From Pokkaliibacter plantistimulans (GTDB taxonomy: Bacteria > Pseudomonadota > Gammaproteobacteria > Pseudomonadales > Balneatricaceae): a stretch of DNA of 44,808 nt. The position numbers and the translations under genes are program-made. The stretch lies in NCBI RefSeq assembly GCF_003194385.1, contig NZ_LAPT01000075.1:1-44808 (forward strand), written 5' to 3'. The first letter of the stretch is position 1, and each line of letters opens with the position of its first letter. This document shows, piece after piece, positions 37,201-44,808 of the stretch. Under the pieces are notes generated by a model. The model was not told the DNA's origin. It did no database searches and was given only the letters and a program-made list of their open reading frames with translations.

Positions 37201-37734
37201 TCAGTATGCAATCAGAGAGAATACTGACACGCCGGAGTCTTGCAGTCTCTGGGAACCTTGCAAACCTGGCAGGTCGATGATGGAAGCAACTTCACTGACG
37301 CTGCCGCCTAGGCGTTGGACGAGCGAGCAGGCGGCAATCAGGGTGCCACCTGTGGCGATCAGATCATCAAAAATCAGTACTTTGTCGCCGGGGCCACAGG
37401 CATCAGTCTGTACTTCCAGGGTTGCACTGCCGTACTCAAGGTCATAGGACTGGCTGATGGTGTCGCCGGGCAGTTTGCCTTTTTTGCGTACCAGAATGAG
37501 CGGCTTATTGAGCTGGTGAGCAAGAATGGCACTCACCAGAAAGCCACGTGCGTCAATGCTGGCAATGTGGGTGATATCGGAAGTGACGTAGCGCTCAATA
37601 AAGCCGTCAGTCACTGTGCGTAATGCTTTAGGATCTTTAAAAATGGGCGTGATATCACGGAAAGTGACGCCAGGCTCAGGCCAGTCAGGCAGGGCACGAA
37701 TCACTGACTTTACGTAGGAAGCATCAAAAGCCAT
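37201..37734 (-). CDS. apt: Adenine phosphoribosyltransferase
   Basis: 177 aa. It salvages adenine with PRPP to give AMP. The PRPP-binding motif [14 protein letters not shown] is complete, with the preceding [20 protein letters not shown] loop typical of Apt. Its place beside anr is as in Pseudomonas. A terminator for anr lies between the two, so apt probably has its own promoter in 37735-37756 or upstream. Confidence 0.97.
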   Translation of the reverse strand: MAFDASYVKSVIRALPDWPEPGVTFRDITPIFKDPKALRTVTDGFIERYVTSDITHIASIDARGFLVSAILAHQLNKPLILVRKKGKLPGDTISQSYDLEYGSATLEVQTDACGPGDKVLIFDDLIATGGTLIAACSLVQRLGGSVSEVASIIDLPGLQGSQRLQDSGVSVFSLIAY

Positions 37735-37756
37735 GGTTGGTTGATCCTTAGAGAGT

Positions 37757-37779
37757 AAAAATCCTGCACAGGGCAGGAT
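37757..37779 (-). terminator. anr terminator
   Basis: On the reverse strand, ATCCTGC pairs with GCAGGAT (37773-37779 and 37761-37767) and is followed by TTTT. It lies between anr and apt. Confidence 0.7.
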
Positions 37780-37912
37780 CAGATGGCCGGAATAAACCGA
37801 ATGGATAATTCCTGCCTAGGTTACCTCAAACTGGCTGGCTGAGAAACCCGCTGCCTGCTCGCGAAGAGTCTGCTTTGAGTCAGCCTCATCGCTCACAGGC
37901 GGCTATCACTTA

Positions 37913-38686
37913 TCAGGCTTGCTTGGCAAGTACATGGGTGTCTACGTGTTCACACTCACCCGCTGCGGCATAAAGGCCGCTCAGGTCAATCACACGAATG
38001 TCTTTGCCTTCAACCGCGATCAGTTCATTTTTCTGGAAGCGGGTGAAGATACGACTCACTGTCTCTACTGCCAGACCCAGATAGTTGCCGATTTCGTTAC
38101 GTGACATGGGCAGACGGAAATGAGTAGCAGAGAAACCACGCAGTTTGAATCGTTGAGATAGACGCACCAGGAAGGTACCTACGCGTTCATCAGCATTCTT
38201 CTTGCTCAGTAACAGCATCATTTGCTGTTCTTCACGAATTTCTTTGCTCATGGTACGTAGCAAGTTTTTCCGCAGCTCCGGTAGTTGCCCGGAAAGGGTA
38301 TCCAGCTTCTCAAAGGGAATTTCACAGACAGTAGTGGTTTCCAGCACTTTGGCAGAAACCGGGTACTGTGATTCGTGGATGCCACTCAGTCCCAGCAGCT
38401 CACTGGGAAGATAGAAGCCAGTAATCTGCTCTTCACCCTCATCGGTAACCGTGTAGGTTTTGATGGCACCGGCGCGTACGGCAAAAACGGATGAGAAATT
38501 ATCACCCTGACGGAACAGATGTTCGCCTTTCTTCAGCGGGCGGCTTTTATCGATGATGCCATCCAGGCGATCCATCTCGGTAAAGCTCAGGGATAGCGGC
38601 AGACACAGAGAGTTCAGGCTGCAATGCTGGCAGTGAGCCTGTTTGATATTACGAATGATCGGTTCCATGTGGGGGTGCTCAGCCAT
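37913..38686 (-). CDS. anr: Anr, FNR-type anaerobic regulator
   Basis: 257 aa CRP/FNR-family oxygen sensor. The four [4Fe-4S] ligands are all present: Cys19, Cys22, Cys28 and Cys121. The helix-turn-helix (about 195-220) contains E208, S211 and R212, the FNR recognition residues for TTGAT-N4-ATCAA. It should therefore be an active O2-labile FNR homologue; a matching site lies upstream of hemN. AGGG precedes the ATG at 38686, and an internal ATG seven codons in is a less likely start. Confidence 0.96.
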   Translation of the reverse strand: MAEHPHMEPIIRNIKQAHCQHCSLNSLCLPLSLSFTEMDRLDGIIDKSRPLKKGEHLFRQGDNFSSVFAVRAGAIKTYTVTDEGEEQITGFYLPSELLGLSGIHESQYPVSAKVLETTTVCEIPFEKLDTLSGQLPELRKNLLRTMSKEIREEQQMMLLLSKKNADERVGTFLVRLSQRFKLRGFSATHFRLPMSRNEIGNYLGLAVETVSRIFTRFQKNELIAVEGKDIRVIDLSGLYAAAGECEHVDTHVLAKQA

Positions 38687-38722
38687 AATCGTTTCCCTGC
38701 ACGTAATTTAAAAAATGAACCA

Positions 38723-38740
38723 ACTGTCAGGTGTGACAGT
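38723..38740. promoter_or_regulatory. Perfect palindrome upstream of anr
   Basis: ACTGTCA-GGTG-TGACAGT, 7-bp arms with a 4-bp spacer, 37-54 bp before the anr start. It looks like an operator. It does not match the Anr consensus (TTGAT-N4-ATCAA), and the binding protein is unknown. Confidence 0.4.
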
Positions 38741-38785
38741 ATGGTGTATGTGCGTGCACAGGTGAAGGAAAAAAATCTCTGGACT

Positions 38786-38932
38786 TATCAGAACATGTTC
38801 ACGATCTTGCGAGCTAAGACCAAACAAGGTGAAAAGAGCTGAGGAAGCGGAGTTTAGTTGTCCTAAATGAGCATCCGAAGGTCTTTTCAACGCTGTGTGG
38901 CCGACGCGCAGCAGGTCGTGAACGCGTTCTTA
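38786..38932 (-). repeat. Family B MITE-like repeat, copy 1
   Basis: A 147-bp element whose reverse complement matches 44338-44485 along its full length. It has TA at each end and inverted terminal repeats of about 20 bp (core GAACATGTTCACGATCT). An internal TGAAAAG/CTTTTCA stem is preserved in both copies. It has no ORF. Its right-hand TA is part of the hemN TAA stop codon. It fills most of the hemN-anr gap. Confidence 0.8.
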
Positions 38933-40336
38933 GATGATCCGAGAAAAACGCTGTTCAATCTGTGCTTGCCTGTAGCTGTCAAACAGCATACAGATCGACC
39001 GGATAAGCAGTCGTCCTGGTGGCAATATTGTCAGAGAGCCAGCGCTTATGGATATCAGACCATCGTTTATATGTCCACTGAGCGCATTGAGCTCTTTTGC
39101 AAAGTACTCATCGAAGTTGATCTGCCAGGTTGCACCGAAGGTTGCGGTATCCAACTGGAAGTGACAGATCAGTTGAGTAATCAACGCGCGGCGTACACGG
39201 TCGTCGTAACTTAGCTGAATACCTTTACAAATCGCATTGCCCTGATTGTCCAGAGCGTCAGACCATTGCCCCACATCGTGCATATTCTGGAAGTAGGTAT
39301 CACCCACCTGGGAAATGGAAGATGCACCCATGGCCAGCAGCTCACAGTCTCCACGAGTGGTATAGCCCTGAAAGTTGCGATGCAGCTTACCTTCACGTTG
39401 TGCCATCGCCAGTTCGTCGTCCGGCTTGGCGAAGTGATCCATCCCGATGTACTGATAGCCTGCCTGATCCAGGCGTTCTATACAGTGCTGCAGAATGCTC
39501 AGTTTCATCTGTGGTGTTGGCAGGTCTTCAGTGCGTATATGCCGCTGCGGGCGGAAGCGATCAGGAAGATGAGCATAGTTGAATACAGAGAGTCGATCAG
39601 GCGAAAGGGCAATAACGGTTTCCAGGGTTTCGGCAAAGCTGTCAGGGGTCTGTAATGGCAGACCGTAGATCAGATCGAAATTGATCGAGCGGAATCCCAG
39701 TTGACGGGCCTGTTGCAGCAGCTCGGCCACCTGCTCGATAGGCTGTACGCGATTAACCGCAGTCTGAACGGCGGGATTGGTGTCCTGAATACCGAAACTC
39801 AGGCGATTGAAGCCCAGATCACGCAATACCTTCAGGGTTTCGCCAGTCACAGTGCGGGGGTCGATCTCGATGGAGTAATCGGCCAGGTCATCATCACGCA
39901 GAGTGAAATGGCGCCGGATGACTGCCATCACTTCCTGCAACTCCGTGTCACTCAGGAAGGTGGGAGTGCCACCACCAAAATGCAGTTGCTCAACAACACG
40001 CCCTCCAGCAAAACGTTCAGCATAGAAGGCTATTTCCTGATAGAGCTTGTCCAGATAGGGCCTGACACGCTGGTGCTGACGTGTAATGACCTTGTTGCAG
40101 GCGCAGTAATAGCAGACGTGTTCACAAAAGGGGATGTGGAAATACAGCGATAGCGGTGCCTCGGCGCGAATACTGGCCGCAGCATGCTGCAGGATGTCGT
40201 TGCCCTCCAGAGTACGAAAGTCCACCGCGGTCGGGTATGAGGTGTAGCGGGGACCAGCGCTGTCATAGCGGCTGATCAGTTCCGGCACCCAGACAGGATG
40301 CAGGTCGGGTAAGGGAGAAAGATTGACGTGGCTCAC
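38930..40336 (-). CDS. hemN: Oxygen-independent coproporphyrinogen III oxidase
   Basis: 468 aa radical-SAM enzyme that makes protoporphyrinogen IX without O2. The [4Fe-4S]/SAM motif is CEHVCYYCAC (Cys71, 75, 78 with Cys80), followed by the glycine-rich HFGGGTPTFL. I chose the GTG at 40336, seven bases after AGGAG. The frame open to 40360 begins one base upstream of the transcript start predicted from the -10 box. The last residues (RFSRII) look natural, and the stop lies on the boundary of repeat B. An Anr site upstream indicates low-oxygen induction. Confidence 0.95.
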   Translation of the reverse strand: MSHVNLSPLPDLHPVWVPELISRYDSAGPRYTSYPTAVDFRTLEGNDILQHAAASIRAEAPLSLYFHIPFCEHVCYYCACNKVITRQHQRVRPYLDKLYQEIAFYAERFAGGRVVEQLHFGGGTPTFLSDTELQEVMAVIRRHFTLRDDDLADYSIEIDPRTVTGETLKVLRDLGFNRLSFGIQDTNPAVQTAVNRVQPIEQVAELLQQARQLGFRSINFDLIYGLPLQTPDSFAETLETVIALSPDRLSVFNYAHLPDRFRPQRHIRTEDLPTPQMKLSILQHCIERLDQAGYQYIGMDHFAKPDDELAMAQREGKLHRNFQGYTTRGDCELLAMGASSISQVGDTYFQNMHDVGQWSDALDNQGNAICKGIQLSYDDRVRRALITQLICHFQLDTATFGATWQINFDEYFAKELNALSGHINDGLISISAGSLTILPPGRLLIRSICMLFDSYRQAQIEQRFSRII

Positions 40337-40365
40337 AGTTTGGCTCCTGTTTAGCTCCACGGCAA

Positions 40366-40407
40366 AGTATAGATAGCTCAGTTACACCTCAGCATGATCC
40401 AGATCAA
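40366..40407 (-). promoter_or_regulatory. Anr-dependent class II promoter of hemN
   Basis: On the reverse strand TTGAT-CTGG-ATCAT (40394-40407) matches the Anr/FNR consensus with one mismatch. It is followed by a -10 box TATACT (40366-40371). With start near 40359, the Anr site is centred at -41.5, the classic position for class II activation. The site overlaps the stop codon of the gene upstream. Confidence 0.75.
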
Positions 40408-41093
40408 TGGCTGACAGAAAGATGTAAAGGAAGTGCAGGAATCATGGAGGGCAGGGTGAGGCTCAGGTTATAGCAGCCCCACAGCAGTATCAGCATCCCC
40501 CCGAGACGGCGTAACCACTGCTGTTGCACCAGTCCTTTCAAACTATGGGAGAACCAGCCGGTGGCGAGCATCACCGGCAGCGTCCCCAGCCCGAACAGAC
40601 CCATGATCAGGGCGCCATCCAGCCAGGAGTGACTGGCCAGACTCCAGGTCAGGGTGCTGTACACCAGCCCGCAGGGCAGCCAGCCCCAGATCATGCCGAG
40701 AGCCAGCGCCTGCCGGACGTTCCTGACGGGTAGCAAGCGTTTCCCCAGGGGGCTGATACAGCGCCAGAGACCGCGGCCAGCCTGTTCGACATGGCTAAGC
40801 CATGTTGACCAGCCAGCCAGATACAGGCCCATCAGAATCAGCATCACAGCGGCCAGCAGGCGCAATATCGGAAACTGGTGTAAATCCAGTGTGGCACCCA
40901 GTGCCCCGCTGGCAGCACCGGCCAGCATATAGCTGCTGATACGCCCCAGATTGTAGGCAGTGGTCAGGGGTAGGCGTTGAGCAGTGGGTGCTTGTATTGC
41001 TACCGCGGTCATGATGCCCCCGCACATACCAAAGCAATGCATGCCCCCCATCAGGCCGATAAGAAAAGCCGCGCTCAGGTCCAGACTGATCAT
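40404..41093 (-). CDS. TauE/SafE-like membrane protein of the cco cluster
   Basis: 229 aa with about six transmembrane helices. It has the N-terminal GLMGGMHCFGMCGGIMTAVAIQ segment, whose cysteines are typical of the copper/DsbD-like subgroup of 'sulfite exporter' proteins. The gene between ccoS and hemN in Pseudomonas is of this kind. The function is unproven; copper supply or assembly for cbb3 oxidase is a reasonable inference from context. It overlaps ccoS by four bases (ATGA). Confidence 0.85.
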   Translation of the reverse strand: MISLDLSAAFLIGLMGGMHCFGMCGGIMTAVAIQAPTAQRLPLTTAYNLGRISSYMLAGAASGALGATLDLHQFPILRLLAAVMLILMGLYLAGWSTWLSHVEQAGRGLWRCISPLGKRLLPVRNVRQALALGMIWGWLPCGLVYSTLTWSLASHSWLDGALIMGLFGLGTLPVMLATGWFSHSLKGLVQQQWLRRLGGMLILLWGCYNLSLTLPSMIPALPLHLSVSH

Positions 41094-41329
41094 GGTTGCT
41101 GCCGTGAATCGTCATGCTTGGCGCCAGAGACTTCTGCTTGCGCCTGCTCTTCATGCTCGCCTCTGTAGGGGGCAGGAGGAATCATGTCTTTGTCTTCATC
41201 AAACAGAATGCGGTGTGCCGGGCTGTCAAGATCGTCATATTGACCGTTCTTGACGGACCAGAAAAAGAAATACATGGCCAGCCCGATGAACAGCAGCGCG
41301 ATAGGAATCAACAGATACATTATGTCCAT
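41090..41329 (-). CDS. ccoS: Cbb3 oxidase maturation protein CcoS
   Basis: 79 aa. One transmembrane helix at the N terminus (MYLLIPIALLFIGLAMYFFFW) is followed by VKNGQYDDLDSPAHRILFDED, the diagnostic CcoS segment. CcoS is needed for haem insertion into cbb3 oxidase. The start at 41329 lies five bases after the ccoI stop; an in-frame ATG three codons later is possible. The longer frame to 41413 lies within ccoI and is not used. Confidence 0.93.
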   Translation of the reverse strand: MDIMYLLIPIALLFIGLAMYFFFWSVKNGQYDDLDSPAHRILFDEDKDMIPPAPYRGEHEEQAQAEVSGAKHDDSRQQP

Positions 41330-41334
41330 GGCAC

Positions 41335-43788
41335 TCACGCAGGCTGGGTGGAAAGGGAGGGGGAGTTTGGTGTAGTGAGCCTTTTGTCCCGACCGAGGCG
41401 CATGGCATTGCACACCACTATCAGCGAGCTGCTGGCCATGCCGACAGCAGCAAGATAGGGCGGGATCATTCCTGATGCTGCCAGAGGTAATGCCAGCAGG
41501 TTGTAACCAATGGCCCAGCCGATATTTTGCCAGATGATGCGGCGGGTCTGTTGTGCAACCTCCATGGCCTGTAGCAGCAGGCGCAGGTCGGCTCTCAGTA
41601 GCATGCTGTCGGCACTGGTTTTGGCCAGATCGGTTGCCTGGTTCATGGCGACCGATGTCTGAGCTTGGGCCAGAACCAGCACATCATTGATGCCGTCACC
41701 GACCATTAATACCTGTTCGCCCGCAGCCTGCAGCGCTGTGATTTTTTCCAGCTTCTGCTCAGGTGAAACACCGGCAAACCAGTTTGAAATATTCAGCTGT
41801 GCCGCAACGGCCGCAACGGGGGCAGGCTGGTCACCGCTCAGCAGGCTGACATGAATACCTCGCTGTAATAACTGGCTGACCACCTCATGAGCTTCAGGGC
41901 GCAAAGCGTCGGTCAGCTGAAACCACGCCAGCGGCTGATACTCATCACAGAGCAATAACCACTGGCCGTGTTCCGACGGGGAGGCAGGCGTTGTGGCTAG
42001 CTTTTCGGCAGCAAAGTCCGCTTTGCCAAAGCGGTAGACGGTACCGGCAATACTGCCTTCGACGCCCTGAGCGACATGATTCTGCAGATTGTCTGCTGCT
42101 TTTTCCTGATAGGGTTTGAACGCATGGGCGATAGGATGCTCTGACCCCTGTTCCAGTGCGGCAACGATCACGCGACAGTCTGCGGCGCTCATGGTAGTCA
42201 GAGGCTGGGTGGTGTGCAGCACAAGCTTGCCTTCCGTGAGCGTGCCGGTTTTGTCGAATACCACGTGCGTGATGCTGGCCAGACTTTCCAGCACATGTCC
42301 TCGTGTAATCAGAAAACCACGCTGACGCAATGCCGTAGTTGCTGCAGTCAGCGCGGTGGGAGTGGCCAGAGACAGTGCACAGGGACAGGTGATCACCAGC
42401 ACTGACAGCGTGACCCAGAAGGCATCTGCCGGATCAATCACGCTCCATACAATGGCCACCAGCGCTGATACGATCAGCACGGCCAGTACAAACCGGCTTG
42501 CTACCCGGTCGGCAATAATCGCGGTACGGGGTTTGTCCGCAAAGGCGCGCTCAAGCAGAAAGGCAATGGCAGAGGCGCGTGTGGATTGCGCAACCTTCTG
42601 CACCCTGATGGTCAGCGGGCTGGTGACATTCATCGCACCGCCCAGCACCTGAGAGCCGGGCGCTTTGACGATAGCCACCGATTCGCCGGTAATGATGGCC
42701 TCGTCAACGGTACTATGGCCCGACTCGACCATGCCGTCAGCGGGTATCAGCTGGCCGGGTTTGACCAGAATACGATCACCCGCCAGTAAGTCTCTTGCCG
42801 CCACACGTTGTTCACCTTCACTGTTCAGGCGCACTGCGCTGGTGGGCAGAATGGAACTTAACTGGTTGCCGCTTTTACCCATGCGGTGGCGGGCGCGCAT
42901 TTCCACAAAGCGGCCGAGCAATAACAGGAAGGTGAACATGGTGATGGAGTCAAAGTAGACCGCACCCCCTCCTGCAAAGGTTGACCACAGGCTGGCCAGA
43001 TAAGCAATGCCGATAGCCAGGGAGACGGGCAGGTCCATGGTCAGGTGACGGCTGCGCAGATCACGCCAGGCAGCGATAAAGAAGGGTTGCGCGGAATAGA
43101 AGACGATAGGGGTGGTGATAATAAGGCTGATCAGCCGCAGATATTGCGCCTGTTTGGTTTCCATGCCCTGCAGTGCGCCAGCGTAAAGGGCAACTGCGTA
43201 CATCATCACCTGCATCATGCCGATACCGGCGACACCAAGGCGGAATAGCGCACTGCGGCTTTCCTTGATATTGCGCGCTTCCTCGGCATCGGGTTGATAG
43301 GGGTACGCTTTGTAGCCAAGTCGGTAGAAAGTGCCGAGCAGGTGGCTTATCAGCACCTGATCAGGATGCCATTCGAGGGTGGCGCGATGCGTGGTGAGGT
43401 TCACCGTTGCCTGCTTTACACCGGGTATCTTTCTGAGGCTGTGTTCCAGCAACCAGATGCAGGCAGCACAGGTAATTCCTTCGACAATAAATACGGCTCG
43501 TTTGTGTCCTTGCCCGGTATCTTCGACAAAATCCTGTTGCAGCGCCTGCTGGTCAAACAGCTGCAGCTCATCACTCAGCTCGCTGGTCAGCGACTGCGGC
43601 GCCAGATCAGCTGGCAGATTACCCTGCTGCCGGTGCTGGTAGTAGTCACCCAGGCCTGCATCCATGATGGTCTGGCAGACGGCCTGACAACCGGGGCAGC
43701 ACATGGGTTTGGGCTCGCCCCCAACCGTCACGAACCAGGTGGTATCAGCAGGCAGCGGTTGACCGCAATGAAAGCAGCTATGGGGCAT
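41335..43788 (-). CDS. ccoI: Copper-transporting P-type ATPase CcoI
   Basis: 817 aa. The cysteine-rich N terminus (CFHCGQPLP, CCPGCQAVC) is followed by a heavy-metal-associated domain with GITCAACIWLLEHSL. The membrane core carries the Cu-transport motif ITCPCALSLATP. The phosphorylation site VFDKTGTLTEG and the hinge MVGDGINDVLVLAQA are intact. CcoI/FixI pumps supply copper for cbb3 oxidase assembly rather than for detoxification. It lies between ccoH and ccoS in one operon (2-bp and 5-bp gaps). Confidence 0.96.
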   Translation of the reverse strand: MPHSCFHCGQPLPADTTWFVTVGGEPKPMCCPGCQAVCQTIMDAGLGDYYQHRQQGNLPADLAPQSLTSELSDELQLFDQQALQQDFVEDTGQGHKRAVFIVEGITCAACIWLLEHSLRKIPGVKQATVNLTTHRATLEWHPDQVLISHLLGTFYRLGYKAYPYQPDAEEARNIKESRSALFRLGVAGIGMMQVMMYAVALYAGALQGMETKQAQYLRLISLIITTPIVFYSAQPFFIAAWRDLRSRHLTMDLPVSLAIGIAYLASLWSTFAGGGAVYFDSITMFTFLLLLGRFVEMRARHRMGKSGNQLSSILPTSAVRLNSEGEQRVAARDLLAGDRILVKPGQLIPADGMVESGHSTVDEAIITGESVAIVKAPGSQVLGGAMNVTSPLTIRVQKVAQSTRASAIAFLLERAFADKPRTAIIADRVASRFVLAVLIVSALVAIVWSVIDPADAFWVTLSVLVITCPCALSLATPTALTAATTALRQRGFLITRGHVLESLASITHVVFDKTGTLTEGKLVLHTTQPLTTMSAADCRVIVAALEQGSEHPIAHAFKPYQEKAADNLQNHVAQGVEGSIAGTVYRFGKADFAAEKLATTPASPSEHGQWLLLCDEYQPLAWFQLTDALRPEAHEVVSQLLQRGIHVSLLSGDQPAPVAAVAAQLNISNWFAGVSPEQKLEKITALQAAGEQVLMVGDGINDVLVLAQAQTSVAMNQATDLAKTSADSMLLRADLRLLLQAMEVAQQTRRIIWQNIGWAIGYNLLALPLAASGMIPPYLAAVGMASSSLIVVCNAMRLGRDKRLTTPNSPSLSTQPA

Positions 43789-43790
43789 CG

Positions 43791-44309
43791 TCAGTTGAAA
43801 CGCTGAGGGGTGAGTGTGACGGGTTCGGTATAGGGTGGATGCAGTTCGGCCTGCACACGCCAGCTGTCATCCTGCGGATGCAGAACCAGATAGCGCTTGC
43901 CCAGCAGGGTATGCCCCAGCTGGCCAATATAATGGCCACCCGCCACCTGCCGCAGAGGCTGCACCAGATCACCATGCTGGTCGGTCGGATGCACAATATC
44001 CAGCAGCAAGGTCTGTGGGTAGTCGAAGCTAATCTGGGTCGATTGCAGGTCAGCAACGATTTCTCCGGTCATGTCATCCAGTTTGACGGTGGCGTGCAGC
44101 CCTAGTGACTGCGCTTTGTCGGTTTTGGCGGTGACAGCCAGTGTGTCCTTGGCTGCAATGCGGTACTCATCCTTGACCACACCATCAAAGGTATAGGCAG
44201 AGATAATGGCAAAGCTCGAGCCCACTACCATTGAGGCCATCACTGGCGTCAGGACAAACCACAGCCAGGGTTGTCGATACCAGGGTTTAGCGCCTTCTAC
44301 ACTAGGCAT
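43791..44309 (-). CDS. ccoH: FixH family protein CcoH
   Basis: 172 aa. The N-terminal membrane anchor (about 14-38, WLWFVLTPVMASMVVGSSFAII) is followed by the FixH periplasmic domain (DEYRIAAKDTLAV... ending LHPPYTEPVTL). CcoH is needed to assemble and stabilise cbb3 oxidase. CAGGAG lies nine bases before the ATG. Two repeats (B copy 2 and A copy 2) separate it from the gene upstream, probably ccoG, so its operon may be interrupted or read through the repeats. Confidence 0.93.
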   Translation of the reverse strand: MPSVEGAKPWYRQPWLWFVLTPVMASMVVGSSFAIISAYTFDGVVKDEYRIAAKDTLAVTAKTDKAQSLGLHATVKLDDMTGEIVADLQSTQISFDYPQTLLLDIVHPTDQHGDLVQPLRQVAGGHYIGQLGHTLLGKRYLVLHPQDDSWRVQAELHPPYTEPVTLTPQRFN

Positions 44310-44337
44310 GATCCACTCCTGTTGTCAGGCCGGCGCA

Positions 44338-44485
44338 TATCAGAACATGTTCACGATCTGCTGTGCGTCGGCCACACTGCGTTGAAAAGCCCTGCGGAAT
44401 ACTCATTCAGGACAGCCAAACTCCGCTTCCTCAGCACTTTTCACCTTGCTTGGCTCCCGCTCGTGAGATCGTCAGCACGTTCTCA
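44338..44485 (+). repeat. Family B MITE-like repeat, copy 2
   Basis: 148 bp, in inverted orientation relative to 38786-38932. The left end TATCAGAACATGTTC is intact; the right end has CA instead of TA. The internal TGAAAAG/CTTTTCA stem is conserved. It begins 29 bp upstream of ccoH. Confidence 0.78.
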
Positions 44486-44562
44486 GAAACTGACCTGCGG
44501 CTGGAGGCGAGTAAAAATTCAAGTGCGTCGCCAGCGTCTGGATTCGTTCTGGCTACCCACCT
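44486..44562. other. Spacer between repeats B and A
   Basis: 77 bp between the two elements. I see no reading frame, promoter or terminator in it that I can support. Confidence 0.4.
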
Positions 44563-44781
44563 TAGCAGGTCGTTGAAAATCTATCTGCGTTGCCGAATAC
44601 CGCGTCAAAAACAGGCTCACAGCCGAAGGCTGAACGTGCTTTAGCACGGCCCCGAAGGGGCGAGCAAAGCGAGTCAAATGCTCATTTAGTCCACTAAACT
44701 CCGCTTTTTCGCCTGTTTCTTGTGCCCTCGGGGTATTTCCTTGTCTCTGCTGCCTCGATAACGTTTTTCAACAGCCTGTTA
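44563..44781 (+). repeat. Family A structured MITE-like repeat, copy 2
   Basis: 219 bp, same length and orientation as 74-292 and about 95% identical. TA ends, terminal repeats, the AAACAGGC/GCCTGTTT stem and the three-hairpin junction (44615-44665) are all kept. One hairpin loop changes from AAA to GAA without harming its stem. Confidence 0.8.
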
Positions 44782-44783
44782 GG

Positions 44784-44808
44784 TTATTGCACCGGCCCGA
44801 TAAAACGG
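44784..44808 (-). CDS. C-terminal tail of a partial gene, possibly ccoG
   Basis: Seven codons and a TAA stop on the reverse strand read RFIGPVQ, cut off by the window edge. ccoG normally precedes ccoH, so this may be its end. The evidence is position and a plausible ending only. Confidence 0.3.

Noticed and set aside
36986-37447. 153-codon open frame overlapping apt on the opposite strand
   Set aside because: Its second half is the shadow of apt, and its first half has no start signal or domain.
43294-43806. 170-codon forward frame over the ccoI N terminus
   Set aside because: Antisense to the metal-binding region of CcoI, which is unambiguous.

Overview
This window reads as core chromosome of an aerobic, polyhydroxyalkanoate-storing gammaproteobacterium with moderate GC. 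Gene content and order match the Pseudomonadales/Oceanospirillales. The run LysR-leuC-leuD-leuB-asd-asd2-fimV-truA-trpF ... accD-folC-SPOR-cvpA-purF-metZ, and the reverse-strand block ccoH-ccoI-ccoS-TauE-like-hemN-anr-apt, are both known from Pseudomonas. The PHA synthase, however, is the two-subunit class III type (PhaC/PhaE), which points away from Pseudomonas itself. The genus cannot be fixed from the sequence alone.

Layout. 1-394: a structured 219-bp dispersed repeat (family A). 395-3116: a glutarate/lysine catabolic operon (gcdH, a CoA-transferase, a SelW-like protein). 3184-5588: gltX followed by a stable-RNA operon of seven alternating tRNAs, Ala(GGC) x4 and Glu(TTC) x3. 5656-9634: two unknown convergent genes, rpsA, an unknown gene, and a possible very small gene. 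10008-12807: phaR converging on phaE-phaC. 12962-19947: leucine genes with a divergent LysR regulator, then two aspartate-semialdehyde dehydrogenases. 20189-31770: fimV, truA, trpF-trpB-trpA, accD, folC, a SPOR protein, cvpA, purF. 31990-36586: metZ, an overlapping FliL-like lipoprotein, and a large Pat-type protein acetyltransferase. 36638-44808 (mostly reverse strand): an ArsR-family regulator, apt, anr, hemN, and the cbb3 oxidase maturation genes ccoS, ccoI and ccoH. The last stop codon and tail of a further gene, probably ccoG, lie at the right edge.

How the genes work together. The anr-hemN-cco block is a low-oxygen module. Anr senses oxygen, HemN makes haem without oxygen, and CcoH/I/S assemble the high-affinity oxidase. 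hemN carries a near-consensus Anr site exactly 41.5 bp upstream of the start point predicted from its -10 box. The other clusters serve amino-acid (Leu, Lys/Thr/Met, Trp), fatty-acid, folate and purine biosynthesis and carbon storage.

Most of the window is ordinary housekeeping DNA, and I found no defence system, prophage, CRISPR array or transposase gene. The least ordinary material is two families of structured, TA-bounded, MITE-like repeats. Family A has direct copies at both ends of the window. Family B has inverted copies at 38.8 and 44.3 kb. The two families share an internal box, and one B copy sits exactly on the hemN stop codon. A short reverse-strand transcription unit at about 9515-9670 is a candidate small RNA or micro-protein gene.
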